From: Buchnera aphidicola (Cinara splendens)
Lineage (GTDB): Bacteria; Pseudomonadota; Gammaproteobacteria; Enterobacterales; Enterobacteriaceae
DNA length: 64,000 bases
Direction of reading: 5' to 3'
NCBI RefSeq assembly: GCF_900698975.1
Contig: NZ_LR217722.1
Coordinates: 381,217 to 445,216, forward strand
The position numbers were made by a program, and so were the translations under genes. Below the pieces are notes generated by a model, which was not told the DNA's origin, made no database searches, and saw nothing but the letters and a program-made list of their open reading frames with translations. Positions 49,054 to 59,894 of the stretch are shown piece after piece. Within the stretch, counting starts at the first letter, position 1. Each line of letters opens with the position of its first letter.

Positions 49054-49127
49054 TCGGCGAAAGAGGATTTGAACCTCTGACCCACTGGTCCCAAACCAGT
49101 TGCGCTACCAAGCTGCGCTATTCGCCG
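49054..49127 (-). tRNA. tRNA-Pro (TGG)
   Basis: CGGCGAATAGCGCAGCTTGG start, anticodon loop TTTGGGA (TGG), T-arm AGAGGTTCAAATCCTCT. Matches E. coli proM. Discriminator A; CCA not encoded. Confidence 0.97.
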
Positions 49128-49209
49128 AATTATTTAAACTAATAAATCATTAATAAATAAAAATATTCATAAAATGAATATCGTATATAAAAAATATATT
49201 ATACAAAAT

Positions 49210-49286
49210 TGGGGTGGTCAATGGGATTTGAACCCATGACCGCTGGAATCACAATCCAGAGCTCTACCAACTAAGCTATGACCACC
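49210..49286 (-). tRNA. tRNA-His (GTG), with encoded CCA
   Basis: Anticodon loop TTGTGAT (GTG), acceptor GTGGTCA/TGACCAC with the extra G-1 opposite C73, as required by HisRS. Unlike the other tRNAs here, the template continues CCA after the discriminator (49210-49212). Confidence 0.95.
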
Positions 49287-49318
49287 AAAAAAATATTCAC
49301 ATAAAAATATATATAACC

Positions 49319-49393
49319 TGCGTCCGACAGGATTTGAACCTGAGACCTTTACTTTCGGAAAGTAATGCTCTATCCAAATTGAGCTACGGACGC
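49319..49393 (-). tRNA. tRNA-Arg (CCG)
   Basis: GCGTCCGTAGCTCA start, anticodon loop TTCCGAA (CCG, reads CGG), T-arm CAGGTTCAAATCCTG. Matches E. coli argX. With tRNA-His and tRNA-Pro downstream on the same strand it preserves argX-hisR-(leuT)-proM with leuT lost. Confidence 0.96.
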
Positions 49394-49588
49394 AAAAAAC
49401 TTATTATTATTAATAATAATAATAATGTATATACATAATATGTATTATTAAAATAAATTTGTATTATCTAATAAATATTATATATACACTAACTAAAAAA
49501 ATCTAGTACTTTATCTCTATTTTTAAAATAAAATTATCTATTATAATAAGCTAATAAAAATTATCATAATAATTTAATAAAAAAAATA

Positions 49589-50851
49589 TTATTTTGATCT
49601 TTTCATCATATCAAAAAATTCATCATTAGTTTTAGTCATAGAAAGTTTGTTGATTAAAAATTCCATAGCATCTATTTCACCCATAGGATGAATAATTTTC
49701 CGTAATATCCACATTTTCTGTAGTTCTTCAGGAATAGTTAATAACTCTTCTCTTCGTGTTCCAGAACGATTATAATCAATAGCCGGAAATACTCTTTTTT
49801 CTGCTATTTTTCTAGATAAAGGTAGTTCCATATTACCTGTGCCTTTAAATTCTTCATAAATTACTTCATCCATTTTAGAACCAGTATCAATTAGAGCTGT
49901 CGCAATAATAGTTAAGCTACCTCCTTCTTTTACATTTCTAGCTGCTCCAAAAAATCTTTTAGGTCTATGCAATGCATTAGCATCTACCCCTCCCGTCAAT
50001 ACTTTTCCTGATGCTGGAACAACAGTATTATACGCCCTAGCTAATCGAGTAATTGAATCTAATAAGATAACTACATCTTTTTTATGTTCTACTAATCGTT
50101 TTGCTCGTTCAATTACCATTTCAGACACTTGAACATGCCTAGAAGCTGGTTCATCAAAAGTAGAAGCTACTACCTCACCTTTAACTAACCTTTGCATTTC
50201 AGTTACTTCTTCTGGTCGTTCATCTATCAAAAGGACCATTAAAACACAATCTGGATGATTATAAGCTATACTTTGAGCAATATTTTGCAATAACATAGTT
50301 TTTCCAGCTTTAGGAGGAGCTACAATTAAACCTCTTTGTCCACGACCTATAGGAGAAGATAAATCCAATACTCTAGCAGTTAAATCTTCCTGAGAACCGT
50401 TACCTCTTTCCATTTTTAATCTAGAATTAGCATGTAAGGGAGTTAAATTTTCGAATAAAATTTTACTACGCGCATTTTCAGGTTTATCATAATTTATGGT
50501 ATTAACTTTTAATAAAGCAAAATAACGCTCTCCTTCTTTAGGGGGTCTAATTTTTCCCGAAATAGTATCTCCTGTTCTTAAGTTAAAACGACGAATTTGA
50601 CTAGGAGACACATAAATATCATCGGGTCCAGCTAAATAAGAACTGTCTGCAGATCTCAAAAAACCAAAACCATCCTGTAAAATTTCTAAAACACCATCTC
50701 CAAATATATCTTCTCCACTTTTTGAATGCTGTTTTAGTATAGAAAAAATTATATCTTGTTTACGTATACGCGCTAAATTTTCAAGACCTATCTGTTTACC
50801 TACAATAATAAGTTTTGATACTGATGTGTTTTTTAATTCGGTAAGATTCAT
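49589..50851 (-). CDS. rho: Transcription termination factor Rho
   Basis: RNA-dependent ATPase hexamer that ends transcription. RNA-binding domain with [20 protein letters not shown]; Walker [21 protein letters not shown] (~res 176-195), Walker [17 protein letters not shown]. 420 aa (E. coli 419) and almost identical to E. coli despite the A+T pressure. In E. coli trxA is next, as here. Confidence 0.98.
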   Translation of the reverse strand: MNLTELKNTSVSKLIIVGKQIGLENLARIRKQDIIFSILKQHSKSGEDIFGDGVLEILQDGFGFLRSADSSYLAGPDDIYVSPSQIRRFNLRTGDTISGKIRPPKEGERYFALLKVNTINYDKPENARSKILFENLTPLHANSRLKMERGNGSQEDLTARVLDLSSPIGRGQRGLIVAPPKAGKTMLLQNIAQSIAYNHPDCVLMVLLIDERPEEVTEMQRLVKGEVVASTFDEPASRHVQVSEMVIERAKRLVEHKKDVVILLDSITRLARAYNTVVPASGKVLTGGVDANALHRPKRFFGAARNVKEGGSLTIIATALIDTGSKMDEVIYEEFKGTGNMELPLSRKIAEKRVFPAIDYNRSGTRREELLTIPEELQKMWILRKIIHPMGEIDAMEFLINKLSMTKTNDEFFDMMKRSK

Positions 50852-51047
50852 AATAGGGAGTTTTTCAATCCATTTAAAAAATATAAAATATTAATATACA
50901 ATAATAAATTTATAAAAAATATATATACAAAAATATATGTATGATTCAGTATTTTGAAAAACACAAATATATAGTTTATTAAAAATAATCAAATTATTGT
51001 TTTGTTATACTTGATAGTCAAAAAACAACACTAATGAAATAAAAAAT

Positions 51048-51383
51048 TTAATGTAACAATTTTTCATCTAAAAAGTTTTTTAATTCCATTCTTGATATAA
51101 CACCTACTTTAGTTCCTATAATTTTATTTTTATTGAATAATAATAATGTTGGAATACCTCTAATAGAATATTTTATTGGCATTTTTTTATTCACATCAAT
51201 ATTAATTTTTCCTACAACAATCTGTTCAAAATACTCTTCGGCAATATCTTCTAATACAGGTGATAAAATTTTACATGGACCACACCAATCTGCCCAAAAA
51301 TCTACTAAAACATGTTTTTCTGAAAAAAATACTTCTTTTTTAAAATTCTTATCCGTTAATTCAATAATTTTAGTTATTTTCAT
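51048..51383 (-). CDS. trxA: Thioredoxin 1
   Basis: Reduces cytosolic disulfides. Active site WADWCGPCKILSPV (~res 30-43), cis-Pro in RGIPTLLLF (~res 75-83). 111 aa (E. coli 109). Starts MKITKIIELTDKNF. Confidence 0.96.
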   Translation of the reverse strand: MKITKIIELTDKNFKKEVFFSEKHVLVDFWADWCGPCKILSPVLEDIAEEYFEQIVVGKINIDVNKKMPIKYSIRGIPTLLLFNKNKIIGTKVGVISRMELKNFLDEKLLH

Positions 51384-51475
51384 AAAAACTCCAATACATA
51401 CATTAGATAAAAATCAATATTTTAATATTATTGATAATATTTTTTATAATAAAAATTATACTGACATAAAAAATA

Positions 51476-53470
51476 TCATTTTAAATCAGATATTATGTAA
51501 TTTTTATTACATAATTTTTTATTATAATTCATATGATAGTTAACCCAATAAATTTCTTTTTTTGGTAACTCAAATAAAAAACGACTTGGTTGTAAATTAC
51601 TAAAAATACCAAATCTTTTCTTATTTTTACAAAAACTAAGTAATAATTGGGTTTTTGCACGAGTCATTCCAACGTACATCAAACGACGTTCTTCTGTAAT
51701 ATTATTATCTATAATACTTTTTTGATGTGGAAAAGTTCCTTCTTCCATACCAATAATACAAACAACCGAAAATTCTAATCCTTTAGAAGCATGTATAGTC
51801 ATTAAATGTAATTTATCATGTTCTAAATTAGTATGATCAGCATCTAAACGTTCAAAATCACCACAAAGAAAATGTATTAATACATCCTCTAATTTTAAAG
51901 GTATGGTTGTACTATTACCTACTAAAGTTTTATGTAACCATTGTGAAAAAAATACTATATCCTGTATACGTTTTTCAGACAAAGCAACATTATTATAATA
52001 ATTGATAACCCAATCAAAATAATTAACATCATTAATTATATAATTTAAAATATTTTCTGGTTTATTTGATAAAAATGAGGATAAATGTAAAATCCATACT
52101 ATAAAATTATTTAATTTTAATACAACAGTTGCATTTAATTGAACAATCATACGTTTATCTGTACTGGCGGCAAATAAACTAATTTGATTTTTCTTAGCAA
52201 AAATTTTTAACTTAGATAGAGTAATTAATCCTATTTTTCGACGTGGAACATTAATAATTCGCAAAAATGCCAAATCATCTGTATGATTAACAATTAATCT
52301 TAAATAGGCTAATAAATCCTTAATTTCCAAAGAACTAAAAAAAGAATGCCCTGCATGAACAATATATGGAATGTTTCGATATATTAATTCTGATTCTACA
52401 ACCTTTACTTGATAATTACTACGATATAAAATGGCATAATCATTATACTTATTCTTATAATTAGATTTATGTTTTTGAATATATCGAATAATTTGTTGTG
52501 CTTCATGAATTTCGTTAATAAACATAAACACAAAAATTTTATTTCCGTAATCTAAAGTAGAAAATAATTTTTTATTAAAAAAATTAATATTGTTAGAAAT
52601 TAATATATTAGCTGCATGCAATATACATCCAGAAGAACGATAATTTTGTTCTAGTTTAATTAGATCTAAAGAAGGAAAGTCTTGTTTTAATAAATAAAAA
52701 ATTTTTTGTTGAGCTCCTCTCCATGAATAAATAGATTGATCATTATCACCAACAACCGTTAAATTAGAATTATGACCACATAATAACTTCATTAATTGAT
52801 ATTGACTAATATTAATATCTTGATATTCATCTACTAATAAATATTGAACTTTTTTTTGCCAATTCAATTTTATATAAGTATTATTTTGTAGCAACATAGT
52901 AGGTAAAAAAATCAAATCACTAAAATCTAGTATATTATGTTGTTTTAAGAATAAATCATATTTTTCATATAACAAAACATATGTCTTTTCTAAAGAAGAA
53001 TTAATTTTCTCATGAGCTAATTTAGGAGTTAATAAGTTATTTTTCCAATTAGAAATTTGATAAAGCAACTTTTTTAAAAAAAAAACATCATTTTTAATAT
53101 TAGCATCAGTTAAACTTTTTAAAAGACGCAACTGTTCATCTTCATCAAATAATGTAAAATTTTTTTTTAAACCTAAAATTTTATATTCACTACGAATAAT
53201 CTTTAAGCCTAATGCATGAAAAGTAGATACTGTAATATCTTTAATTTGTTTAACAGTTAATTTTTTACATAAACGATATTTAATTTCTTTAGCTGCTTTA
53301 TTAGTAAATGTTATTGCAAAAATTTTTTTAGGATCATATTGATATATAGTAATTAATGTTATAACTTTATTAATTATAACACTAGTTTTTCCTGATCCTG
53401 CTCCAGCTAAAATTAAACACGGATTATCAATTATATGAATAGCTTTATTTTGAAATTTATTTAACATCAT
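51476..53470 (-). CDS. rep: ATP-dependent DNA helicase Rep
   Basis: UvrD-family 3'-5' helicase aiding fork progression. Walker A ILAGAGSGKTSVIINKV (~res 20-36), YLLVDEYQDINISQYQ (Walker B), VVGDNDQSIYSWRGA, EQNYRSSGCIL, LMTIHASKGLEF and RRLMYVGMTRAKTQLLLSFC. 664 aa (E. coli 673). ilvC lies upstream as in E. coli (with ppiC lost). Confidence 0.97.
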   Translation of the reverse strand: MMLNKFQNKAIHIIDNPCLILAGAGSGKTSVIINKVITLITIYQYDPKKIFAITFTNKAAKEIKYRLCKKLTVKQIKDITVSTFHALGLKIIRSEYKILGLKKNFTLFDEDEQLRLLKSLTDANIKNDVFFLKKLLYQISNWKNNLLTPKLAHEKINSSLEKTYVLLYEKYDLFLKQHNILDFSDLIFLPTMLLQNNTYIKLNWQKKVQYLLVDEYQDINISQYQLMKLLCGHNSNLTVVGDNDQSIYSWRGAQQKIFYLLKQDFPSLDLIKLEQNYRSSGCILHAANILISNNINFFNKKLFSTLDYGNKIFVFMFINEIHEAQQIIRYIQKHKSNYKNKYNDYAILYRSNYQVKVVESELIYRNIPYIVHAGHSFFSSLEIKDLLAYLRLIVNHTDDLAFLRIINVPRRKIGLITLSKLKIFAKKNQISLFAASTDKRMIVQLNATVVLKLNNFIVWILHLSSFLSNKPENILNYIINDVNYFDWVINYYNNVALSEKRIQDIVFFSQWLHKTLVGNSTTIPLKLEDVLIHFLCGDFERLDADHTNLEHDKLHLMTIHASKGLEFSVVCIIGMEEGTFPHQKSIIDNNITEERRLMYVGMTRAKTQLLLSFCKNKKRFGIFSNLQPSRFLFELPKKEIYWVNYHMNYNKKLCNKNYIISDLK

Positions 53471-53587
53471 AAATATAATATCTTGAAAATAAGACTTTAA
53501 AATTTGTCTTTTTTTTATTTAATAAATAAAAAATTAAATTTATACACCTTGTTAAAATATTTAAAGATTATGATTCATAGTTAAAAA

Positions 53588-55063
53588 TTATTTGACCATT
53601 GTAGACTTCATAACATTCATATATAGACGTAATTTTCTTCCTATCTTTTCAATAGCATGACTACTAACTATATCATTAACGTATTGTAATTCTTGATTAC
53701 TAATAGATCGATTCTCAATAGATTCTCCTAAATCATCACTACGAATAGTGCGTACAAATTTATTTAATATAGGAAGTGCTCGTTCAGAAAATAGATAACT
53801 ACCATATTCTGCTGTATCAGATATAACTAAATTCATTTCATATAATCTTTTTCTAGAAATTGTATTAGTAATCAATGGTAATTCATGTAAAGATTCATAA
53901 TATGCTGAAGCTGGAGTTATCCCTGTTTCTACCATAACTTCAAATGACAATTCTACACCGGCTTTTAACATAGCGACCATCAAAACACATTTATCAAAAT
54001 ATTCATAATCTAAAATTTTTCTTCCAGAATACACATCAGCATTTTCAAAATTAGATTTTTTTAAATCTTGTCTCCATTGAATTAATTGTTTATCTCCATT
54101 TTTCCAATCTAACATCATACTTTCCGAAAAATCACCGGAAATAATATTATCCATATGCAAGCAAAATAATGGTTTTAATATATTTTTTAGTTGTAAAGAT
54201 AATTGATGTGCACGAATTTTAGATGGATTAGATAAACGATCTAATAATAATTTTATTCCACCTTCTTTCATACATTCTGCTAATTTTTCCCATCCAAATT
54301 GCAATAAAGTAGCAGAATAATCAGAACTATATCCTTTTTCTACAAGATGCTCATAACAAGTAAGAGAACAAGCTTGTAACATACCACATAGAATAGTTTG
54401 TTCTCCCATTAAATCAGATTTTACTTCAGCAATAAAAGAAGATTGTAATACTCCAGCACGATGTGCTCCTAAACCAAAAGCCCATGCTTTTGCAATACTT
54501 AAACCTTTTTTTTGTAAATCATTTTCTTTGTGCACTGCAATTAATGTTGGAACACCAAATCCTCTTAAAAATTCTTGTCGTACTTCAGTACCAGGACACT
54601 TAGGAGCTACCATAATAACAGTAATATCTGATCGAATTTTTTCTCCTTCTTCAACAATATTAAATCCATGAGAATAACCTAAAATAGAATTTTTTTTCAT
54701 TAATAATTGTAATTTTTTAACAACTCGAGAATGTTGTTTGTCAGGTGTTAAATTAATTACTAAATCTGCATTAGGGATTAATTTTTTATATGTATCTACA
54801 CAAAAATTTTCTTTAATAGCATTTTTCCAAGAATTAGATTTATTTGATATAGAAGATTTTCTAAGAGCAAACGAAACATTATATCCAGAATCTCGCAAAT
54901 TAAGTCCTTGATTTAATCCTTGTGCACCACATCCCACTATAACAATGTTTTTATTTTCTAATATTTTTTTTGTTTGTAAAAATTCATGTTTATCCATTAA
55001 AAAACCAGTATGTAAATCTATCAATTTTTCCCTAAAAGAGAGAGAATTAAAAAAATTGTTCAT
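53588..55063 (-). CDS. ilvC: Ketol-acid reductoisomerase, class II (long form)
   Basis: Second common step of valine and isoleucine synthesis: isomerizes and reduces acetohydroxy acids with NADPH. Rossmann motif [20 protein letters not shown] (~res 45-64), [20 protein letters not shown], and two C-terminal knotted domains with [14 protein letters not shown]. 491 aa, the E. coli long-form length. Supplies amino acids to the host with ilvD. Confidence 0.98.
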   Translation of the reverse strand: MNNFFNSLSFREKLIDLHTGFLMDKHEFLQTKKILENKNIVIVGCGAQGLNQGLNLRDSGYNVSFALRKSSISNKSNSWKNAIKENFCVDTYKKLIPNADLVINLTPDKQHSRVVKKLQLLMKKNSILGYSHGFNIVEEGEKIRSDITVIMVAPKCPGTEVRQEFLRGFGVPTLIAVHKENDLQKKGLSIAKAWAFGLGAHRAGVLQSSFIAEVKSDLMGEQTILCGMLQACSLTCYEHLVEKGYSSDYSATLLQFGWEKLAECMKEGGIKLLLDRLSNPSKIRAHQLSLQLKNILKPLFCLHMDNIISGDFSESMMLDWKNGDKQLIQWRQDLKKSNFENADVYSGRKILDYEYFDKCVLMVAMLKAGVELSFEVMVETGITPASAYYESLHELPLITNTISRKRLYEMNLVISDTAEYGSYLFSERALPILNKFVRTIRSDDLGESIENRSISNQELQYVNDIVSSHAIEKIGRKLRLYMNVMKSTMVK

Positions 55064-55181
55064 GTATATACTCCGATTAAAAAAATAAAACTATAAGCGT
55101 TAAAATTATTTAATATATACTACACATACATATACATAATATTTGTATCTATATAAAAATATTATTTTAATAATATTAGAA

Positions 55182-57029
55182 TCAATATATTTTTTTTAAA
55201 CTTCTTACTGCTCCAGTATCAGCACTAGTAGCGAACATACTGTACATTCGTAAAGAATCTGAAATATTTCGTACACGATATTTAGGTGTATAAGATTTTT
55301 TTCCTCTTTTTTCTTCTAGAATTCTCCGACGCTGTATTTCTTGTGCAGAAATTTGTAGAGTTATACTGCGTTGTAAAATATTAATATTAATTATATCTCC
55401 AGTATACACTAAAGCAATTAATCCCTTTGTAGCTGCTTCGGGAGAAATATGACCTATAGAGATACCAGATGTTCCACCAGAAAAACGACCATCAGTAATT
55501 AATGCACACTTTTTATCTAATCCCATAGATTTTAAATACGTAGTAGGATAAAGCATTTCTTGCATTCCAGGTCCTCCACGAGGTCCTTCATATCGAATAA
55601 CTACTACATCTCCAGAACAAATTTCATAATTTAAAATAGCATTAACAGCTTCATCTTGACTTTCATAAACTTTAGCTATTCCTGAAAATATCATATTTTT
55701 TTCATCAATTGCAGCTGTTTTTACTATACAGCCACGAATTGCTAGATTACCAGTTAATACAGCTAGTCCTCCATCTTGACTATATGCATATTTTTTAGAT
55801 CGAATACAACCGTGAATACGATCTGTATCTAATTTAGACCATCGAAATGATTGTGAAAAAGGAACTAACGTTTTAACTCCTTGAGGACCAGATGAATAAA
55901 AACGAAATATATCTTTATTAGATATATTTAATATATCATATTTTTTAATAGTTTCCTGTAATGTTAACCCCAATATATTAAATACTGATGTCTTTAGTAA
56001 ATTAATTTTGTTTAATTCAGATAAAATACCAATTACCCCTCCAGAACGATGTAAATCTTCCATATGATATTTAGTAGTACTAGGAGACAGTTTACATAAA
56101 TGAGGAACTATCCTAGATAAGTGATCAATATCTGTCATTGAAAAATTAATTTTTGCTTCATGGGCCATAGCTAATAAATGCAAGACAGTATTTGTAGAAC
56201 CACCCATAGCAATATCTAAAATCATAGCATTTTTTAAGGTAGAGCGTGTTACTAGATTTTTGGGTAATAAACTTCTTTCATTACATTGATAGTAATCTTT
56301 TGTATTTTTAACAATAATTTTACCAGCTTGTAAAAATAAATCTTTTCTGTCAGCATGAGTAGCTAAAACTGTCCCATTTCCAGGAAGAGACAAACCGATA
56401 GCTTCAGTTAAACAATTCATAGAATTAGCAGTAAACATTCCTGAACACGAACCACATGTTGGACAAGCAGAATGTTCAATTTTAGATAAAATACGTGATG
56501 AAGTATTTTTATTAGCTCCGTGAGCAATAGCATCAACTAAATCAATTTTAATAATATGATCATCAACTATTATTTTTCCGGATTCCATAGGTCCTCCAGA
56601 AACAAAAACAGAAGGAATGTTCAGTCGTAAAGCAGCCAATAACATACCTGGTGTAATCTTATCACAATTTGAGATACATACCATAGAATCAACACAATGT
56701 GCGTTAATCATATATTCAATAGAATCTGCTATTAGTTCCCTAGAAGGCAGTGAGTACAGCATTCCGGAATGCCCCATAGCAATTCCATCATCAATAGCAA
56801 TAGTATTAAATTCTTTAGGAATTCCTCCGCATTTATAAATTTGATTGGAAACTAATTTACCCAATTCACGTAAATGTATATGACCTGGAACAAATTCAGT
56901 GAATGAATTAACTACTGCAATAATTGGTTTACCAAAATCTTTATCTTGTACACCGGTTGCGCGCCATAATGCTCTTGCTCCGGCCATATTTCTACCGTTA
57001 ATAGTTGTTGATGAACGATATATTGGCAT
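55182..57029 (-). CDS. ilvD: Dihydroxy-acid dehydratase
   Basis: Fe-S enzyme dehydrating dihydroxy acids to the branched-chain keto acids. Cluster Cys in [12 protein letters not shown] and [18 protein letters not shown] (~res 195-212); [14 protein letters not shown] and [11 protein letters not shown] near the end. 615 aa (E. coli 616). Depends on the Isc system encoded at the right end of the window. In the ilvD-ilvC-rep order the E. coli ilvA, ilvY genes are missing. Confidence 0.98.
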   Translation of the reverse strand: MPIYRSSTTINGRNMAGARALWRATGVQDKDFGKPIIAVVNSFTEFVPGHIHLRELGKLVSNQIYKCGGIPKEFNTIAIDDGIAMGHSGMLYSLPSRELIADSIEYMINAHCVDSMVCISNCDKITPGMLLAALRLNIPSVFVSGGPMESGKIIVDDHIIKIDLVDAIAHGANKNTSSRILSKIEHSACPTCGSCSGMFTANSMNCLTEAIGLSLPGNGTVLATHADRKDLFLQAGKIIVKNTKDYYQCNERSLLPKNLVTRSTLKNAMILDIAMGGSTNTVLHLLAMAHEAKINFSMTDIDHLSRIVPHLCKLSPSTTKYHMEDLHRSGGVIGILSELNKINLLKTSVFNILGLTLQETIKKYDILNISNKDIFRFYSSGPQGVKTLVPFSQSFRWSKLDTDRIHGCIRSKKYAYSQDGGLAVLTGNLAIRGCIVKTAAIDEKNMIFSGIAKVYESQDEAVNAILNYEICSGDVVVIRYEGPRGGPGMQEMLYPTTYLKSMGLDKKCALITDGRFSGGTSGISIGHISPEAATKGLIALVYTGDIININILQRSITLQISAQEIQRRRILEEKRGKKSYTPKYRVRNISDSLRMYSMFATSADTGAVRSLKKIY

Positions 57030-57144
57030 GGAATAAACTCTTTTTACATAAAATTTAAAAAAATATAATATTTTTATTTACAAAATACTTTTATAAACAT
57101 ATATTTTATATACTAAATATTGGTTATTAAAATTATATTTAATT

Positions 57145-57174
57145 ATTAAAAATTTTTTACTTATGATAGGTCAA
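57145..57174 (-). promoter_or_regulatory. Candidate ilvD promoter
   Basis: Minus strand TTGACC, 18 bp, TTTAAT: five of six matches in each box, about 110 bp upstream of ilvD and downstream of tRNA-Trp on the same strand. No leader peptide or attenuator rich in Ile/Val/Leu codons is visible after it. Confidence 0.4.
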
Positions 57175-57250
57175 TCTTGGTAAGATATATGTATGAAAAA
57201 TAACTAAAATAATTAATATTAATATATTTTATAAGAATTTAAGTTATTCG

Positions 57251-57324
57251 CAGGGGCGGAGGGATTCGAACCCACAACTTTTGGTTTTGGAGACCAATGC
57301 TCTACCATATTGAACTACGCCCCT
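57251..57324 (-). tRNA. tRNA-Trp (CCA)
   Basis: AGGGGCGTAGTTCAA start, anticodon loop TCTCCAAA (CCA), T-arm GTGGGTTCGAATCCC, acceptor CGCCCCT with discriminator G. CCA end not encoded. Confidence 0.96.
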
Positions 57325-57582
57325 AAGATACATTTTTAAAAACATAAAAATTTTATTTCTAAAATATTATACCTGAGAGATACAAAAAAAACAACTATCC
57401 AAAATAGTTAATGTATATTAAGAAATATTACTAATTTATTGTATTGCATATTTAATTTTTAACTAAATTTTTTTATTTTACAATATATAATTTATATATA
57501 AAAAATTAAAAAAAAGTTAATATTTATTTTAAAAAATTGATTAATATAAATTGTACACATATTTATTAAATGAGGTTGTAAA

Positions 57583-58791
57583 ATGAAATTTCCTATTTAT
57601 TTAGATTACGCATCTACTACCCCGGTAGACCCTTTAGTAAAAAAAAAAATGAACAAATATTATTCTTTAAATGATGTTTTTGGAAATCCAGCATCTAGAT
57701 CACATGAATTTGGGTGGAAAGCAGAAGAAGCTGTCGATATAGCTAGACATGAAATTGCTGATTTAATTCATTCAGATGCTAGAGAAATAATTTTCACTTC
57801 AGGAGCTACTGAATCAAATAATCTAGCTATTAAAGGAATTTATGAATTTCATAAAAAAAAGAAAACACACATCATCACTAGCCAGATAGAGCATAAATCA
57901 GTACTAGATAGTTGTCGATATTTAGAATATCAAGGATGTGAAGTAACATACTTGAAACCAAATAAATATGGTATTATTAATATCTCTCAAATTCAAGAAT
58001 CTATTAACCATAACACTTTACTAGTTTCTATTATGCATATAAATAATGAAATTGGATCAATTCAAAATATTGAAGAAATTGGTCATTTTTGTAGACATAA
58101 AAATATCTTTTTTCATGTAGACGCTACACAAAGTATCGGAAAAATAGATATAGATACACAAAAAATACCAATCGATTTATTATCATTTTCTGCTCATAAA
58201 ATATATGGACCGAAAGGAATTGGAGCATTATATATTTGTAGACAACCCAGAATTAGATTATCTCCCCAAATACATGGAGGTGGACATGAAAGAGGATTTC
58301 GTTCTGGAACATTACCTGTTCACCAAATTGTAGGTTTTGGAGAGGCATGTAAAATTTTAAAAAAAAGAATGAAAAAGGATATGTCACACGCAAAATATTT
58401 ACGTGATATGTTATGGAATGGTTTATCTAATATTCAAGAAATTTATTTAAATAGTAATTTTAATTATGTGACTAACAATATAATTAATATTAGTTTTAAC
58501 TTTATTGAAGGTGAATCATTATTAATGGCTTTAAAAAATTTAGCAGTATCTTCTGGATCTGCATGTACATCAGCAAGTCTAGAACCATCTTATGTTTTAC
58601 GTGCCATAGGAATAAAAGATGAGTTAGCTCATAGCTCTATTAGATTCTCTATAGGACGCTTTACAACTTCAGAAGAAATTAAATATGCTATAATAGCAAT
58701 TAGACATGCAATTTGTAAATTAAGAAAACTGTCACCTCTTTGGGAAATGTTTCAATCAGGTATTGATATGAAAAAAATTATTTGGAGTTAA
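57583..58791 (+). CDS. iscS: Cysteine desulfurase IscS
   Basis: PLP enzyme that takes sulfur from cysteine for Fe-S clusters and tRNA thiolation, so it also feeds Tus[17 protein letters not shown] start, [18 protein letters not shown] Lys in [14 protein letters not shown] (~res 202-215), catalytic Cys in [20 protein letters not shown] (~res 323-342). 402 aa (E. coli 404). GAGG Shine-Dalgarno upstream. No iscR is present, so the cluster lacks its usual repressor. Confidence 0.98.
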   Translation: MKFPIYLDYASTTPVDPLVKKKMNKYYSLNDVFGNPASRSHEFGWKAEEAVDIARHEIADLIHSDAREIIFTSGATESNNLAIKGIYEFHKKKKTHIITSQIEHKSVLDSCRYLEYQGCEVTYLKPNKYGIINISQIQESINHNTLLVSIMHINNEIGSIQNIEEIGHFCRHKNIFFHVDATQSIGKIDIDTQKIPIDLLSFSAHKIYGPKGIGALYICRQPRIRLSPQIHGGGHERGFRSGTLPVHQIVGFGEACKILKKRMKKDMSHAKYLRDMLWNGLSNIQEIYLNSNFNYVTNNIINISFNFIEGESLLMALKNLAVSSGSACTSASLEPSYVLRAIGIKDELAHSSIRFSIGRFTTSEEIKYAIIAIRHAICKLRKLSPLWEMFQSGIDMKKIIWS

Positions 58792-58819
58792 TACTTTTAT
58801 ATAGGAAAATTTTAAAATT

Positions 58820-59203
58820 ATGGCTTACAGCAAAAAAGTATTAGATCATTATGAAAATCCCAGAAATGTCGGGTCATTTCCAGAAAAAGAAAAAAACATT
58901 GGAACCAGTTTAGTTGGAGCACCTGCTTGTGGAGACGTAATGAAATTACAAATCAAAGTAAACCAAAAAAACATAATAGAAGATGCTTGTTTTAAAACAT
59001 ATGGATGCGGTTCTGCTATTGCTGCAAGTTCTTTAATGACTGAGTGGGTTAAAGGAAAAACGTTACAAGAAGCTAATGAAATAAAAAATACTGATATAGC
59101 AAAAGAACTAGATTTACCTCCAGTTAAAATTCATTGTTCAATTTTAGCGGAAGATGCAATTAAAGGAGCTATCGCTAATTATCATAAAAAATATAAAAAA
59201 TAA
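58820..59203 (+). CDS. iscU: Fe-S cluster scaffold IscU
   Basis: Scaffold on which [2Fe-2S] clusters are built. The three ligand Cys are in GAPACGDVMKLQIK, TYGCGSAIAASS and VKIHCSILAEDAI; the HscA recognition motif LPPVK is intact (~res 98-102). 127 aa (E. coli 128). iscA does not follow it here. Confidence 0.98.
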   Translation: MAYSKKVLDHYENPRNVGSFPEKEKNIGTSLVGAPACGDVMKLQIKVNQKNIIEDACFKTYGCGSAIAASSLMTEWVKGKTLQEANEIKNTDIAKELDLPPVKIHCSILAEDAIKGAIANYHKKYKK

Positions 59204-59229
59204 AACGTATCTAATTCATTAAAAATACG

Positions 59230-59264
59230 TAGTGCTGAAAATAAATATGCTATATTCAGCACTA
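59230..59264 (+). repeat. 10-bp perfect stem-loop between iscU and hscB
   Basis: Arms TAGTGCTGAA / TTCAGCACTA, 15-nt loop, 27 bp after the iscU stop where iscA would lie. No T run follows, so it may protect the iscSU message end or partly terminate before hscBA. Confidence 0.6.
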
Positions 59265-59360
59265 GAATATACATCAAATAGCATATCATAATTGTTATTA
59301 TATTTTGTATATTTATATACTTAATTTTTAAAATTATAACTCTTTTTTTAAAGGTTACTA

Positions 59361-59894
59361 ATGAATTACTTTAATTTATTTAAACTTTCACAAAAATTTA
59401 ATATTGATAAAAAAAAACTAATAAAAAATTTTTATAAACTACAAAAAAAATACCACCCAGATATGCAGAAAAAAAAAAAAATAAGCGCAGTAAATCAATT
59501 ATTAATATCTATTAAAATTAATAAAGGATTTAATACATTAAAAAATAGGTTTACTAGGGCTAAATATTTATTAAAAATAAATAACGAAAAAAATTTATTA
59601 CCAAAAAATAATAATTGTTATCAAAAGAAAATATTAACAAAACAATTTAAGTTACATGAAAAAATACAAGAAATAAAAAAAAAATCAAATTCATACATTC
59701 ATATTAATAAATTTATAAAAAAATTAAAAATTAAATTAATATTATATTATTCACAATTTAATAAAAAAATTAAAGAAAAAAAAATAAATTATGCAAATCA
59801 AATTTTTTATTGTATATCGTTTATATATAAAATTATAAAGAAAGCTCAAAATTTTAAAAATAAATTAATTCAAGATAAAGAGATACGATCATGA
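59361..59894 (+). CDS. hscB: Co-chaperone HscB
   Basis: J-domain protein that brings IscU to HscA and stimulates its ATPase. YFNLFKLSQKFNIDKKKLIK start; HPD in QKKYHPDMQKK (~res 30-40). The C-terminal IscU-binding helices are Lys/Asn/Ile-rich and only loosely recognisable. 177 aa (E. coli 171). Overlaps hscA by 4 bp (ATGA). Confidence 0.9.
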   Translation: MNYFNLFKLSQKFNIDKKKLIKNFYKLQKKYHPDMQKKKKISAVNQLLISIKINKGFNTLKNRFTRAKYLLKINNEKNLLPKNNNCYQKKILTKQFKLHEKIQEIKKKSNSYIHINKFIKKLKIKLILYYSQFNKKIKEKKINYANQIFYCISFIYKIIKKAQNFKNKLIQDKEIRS

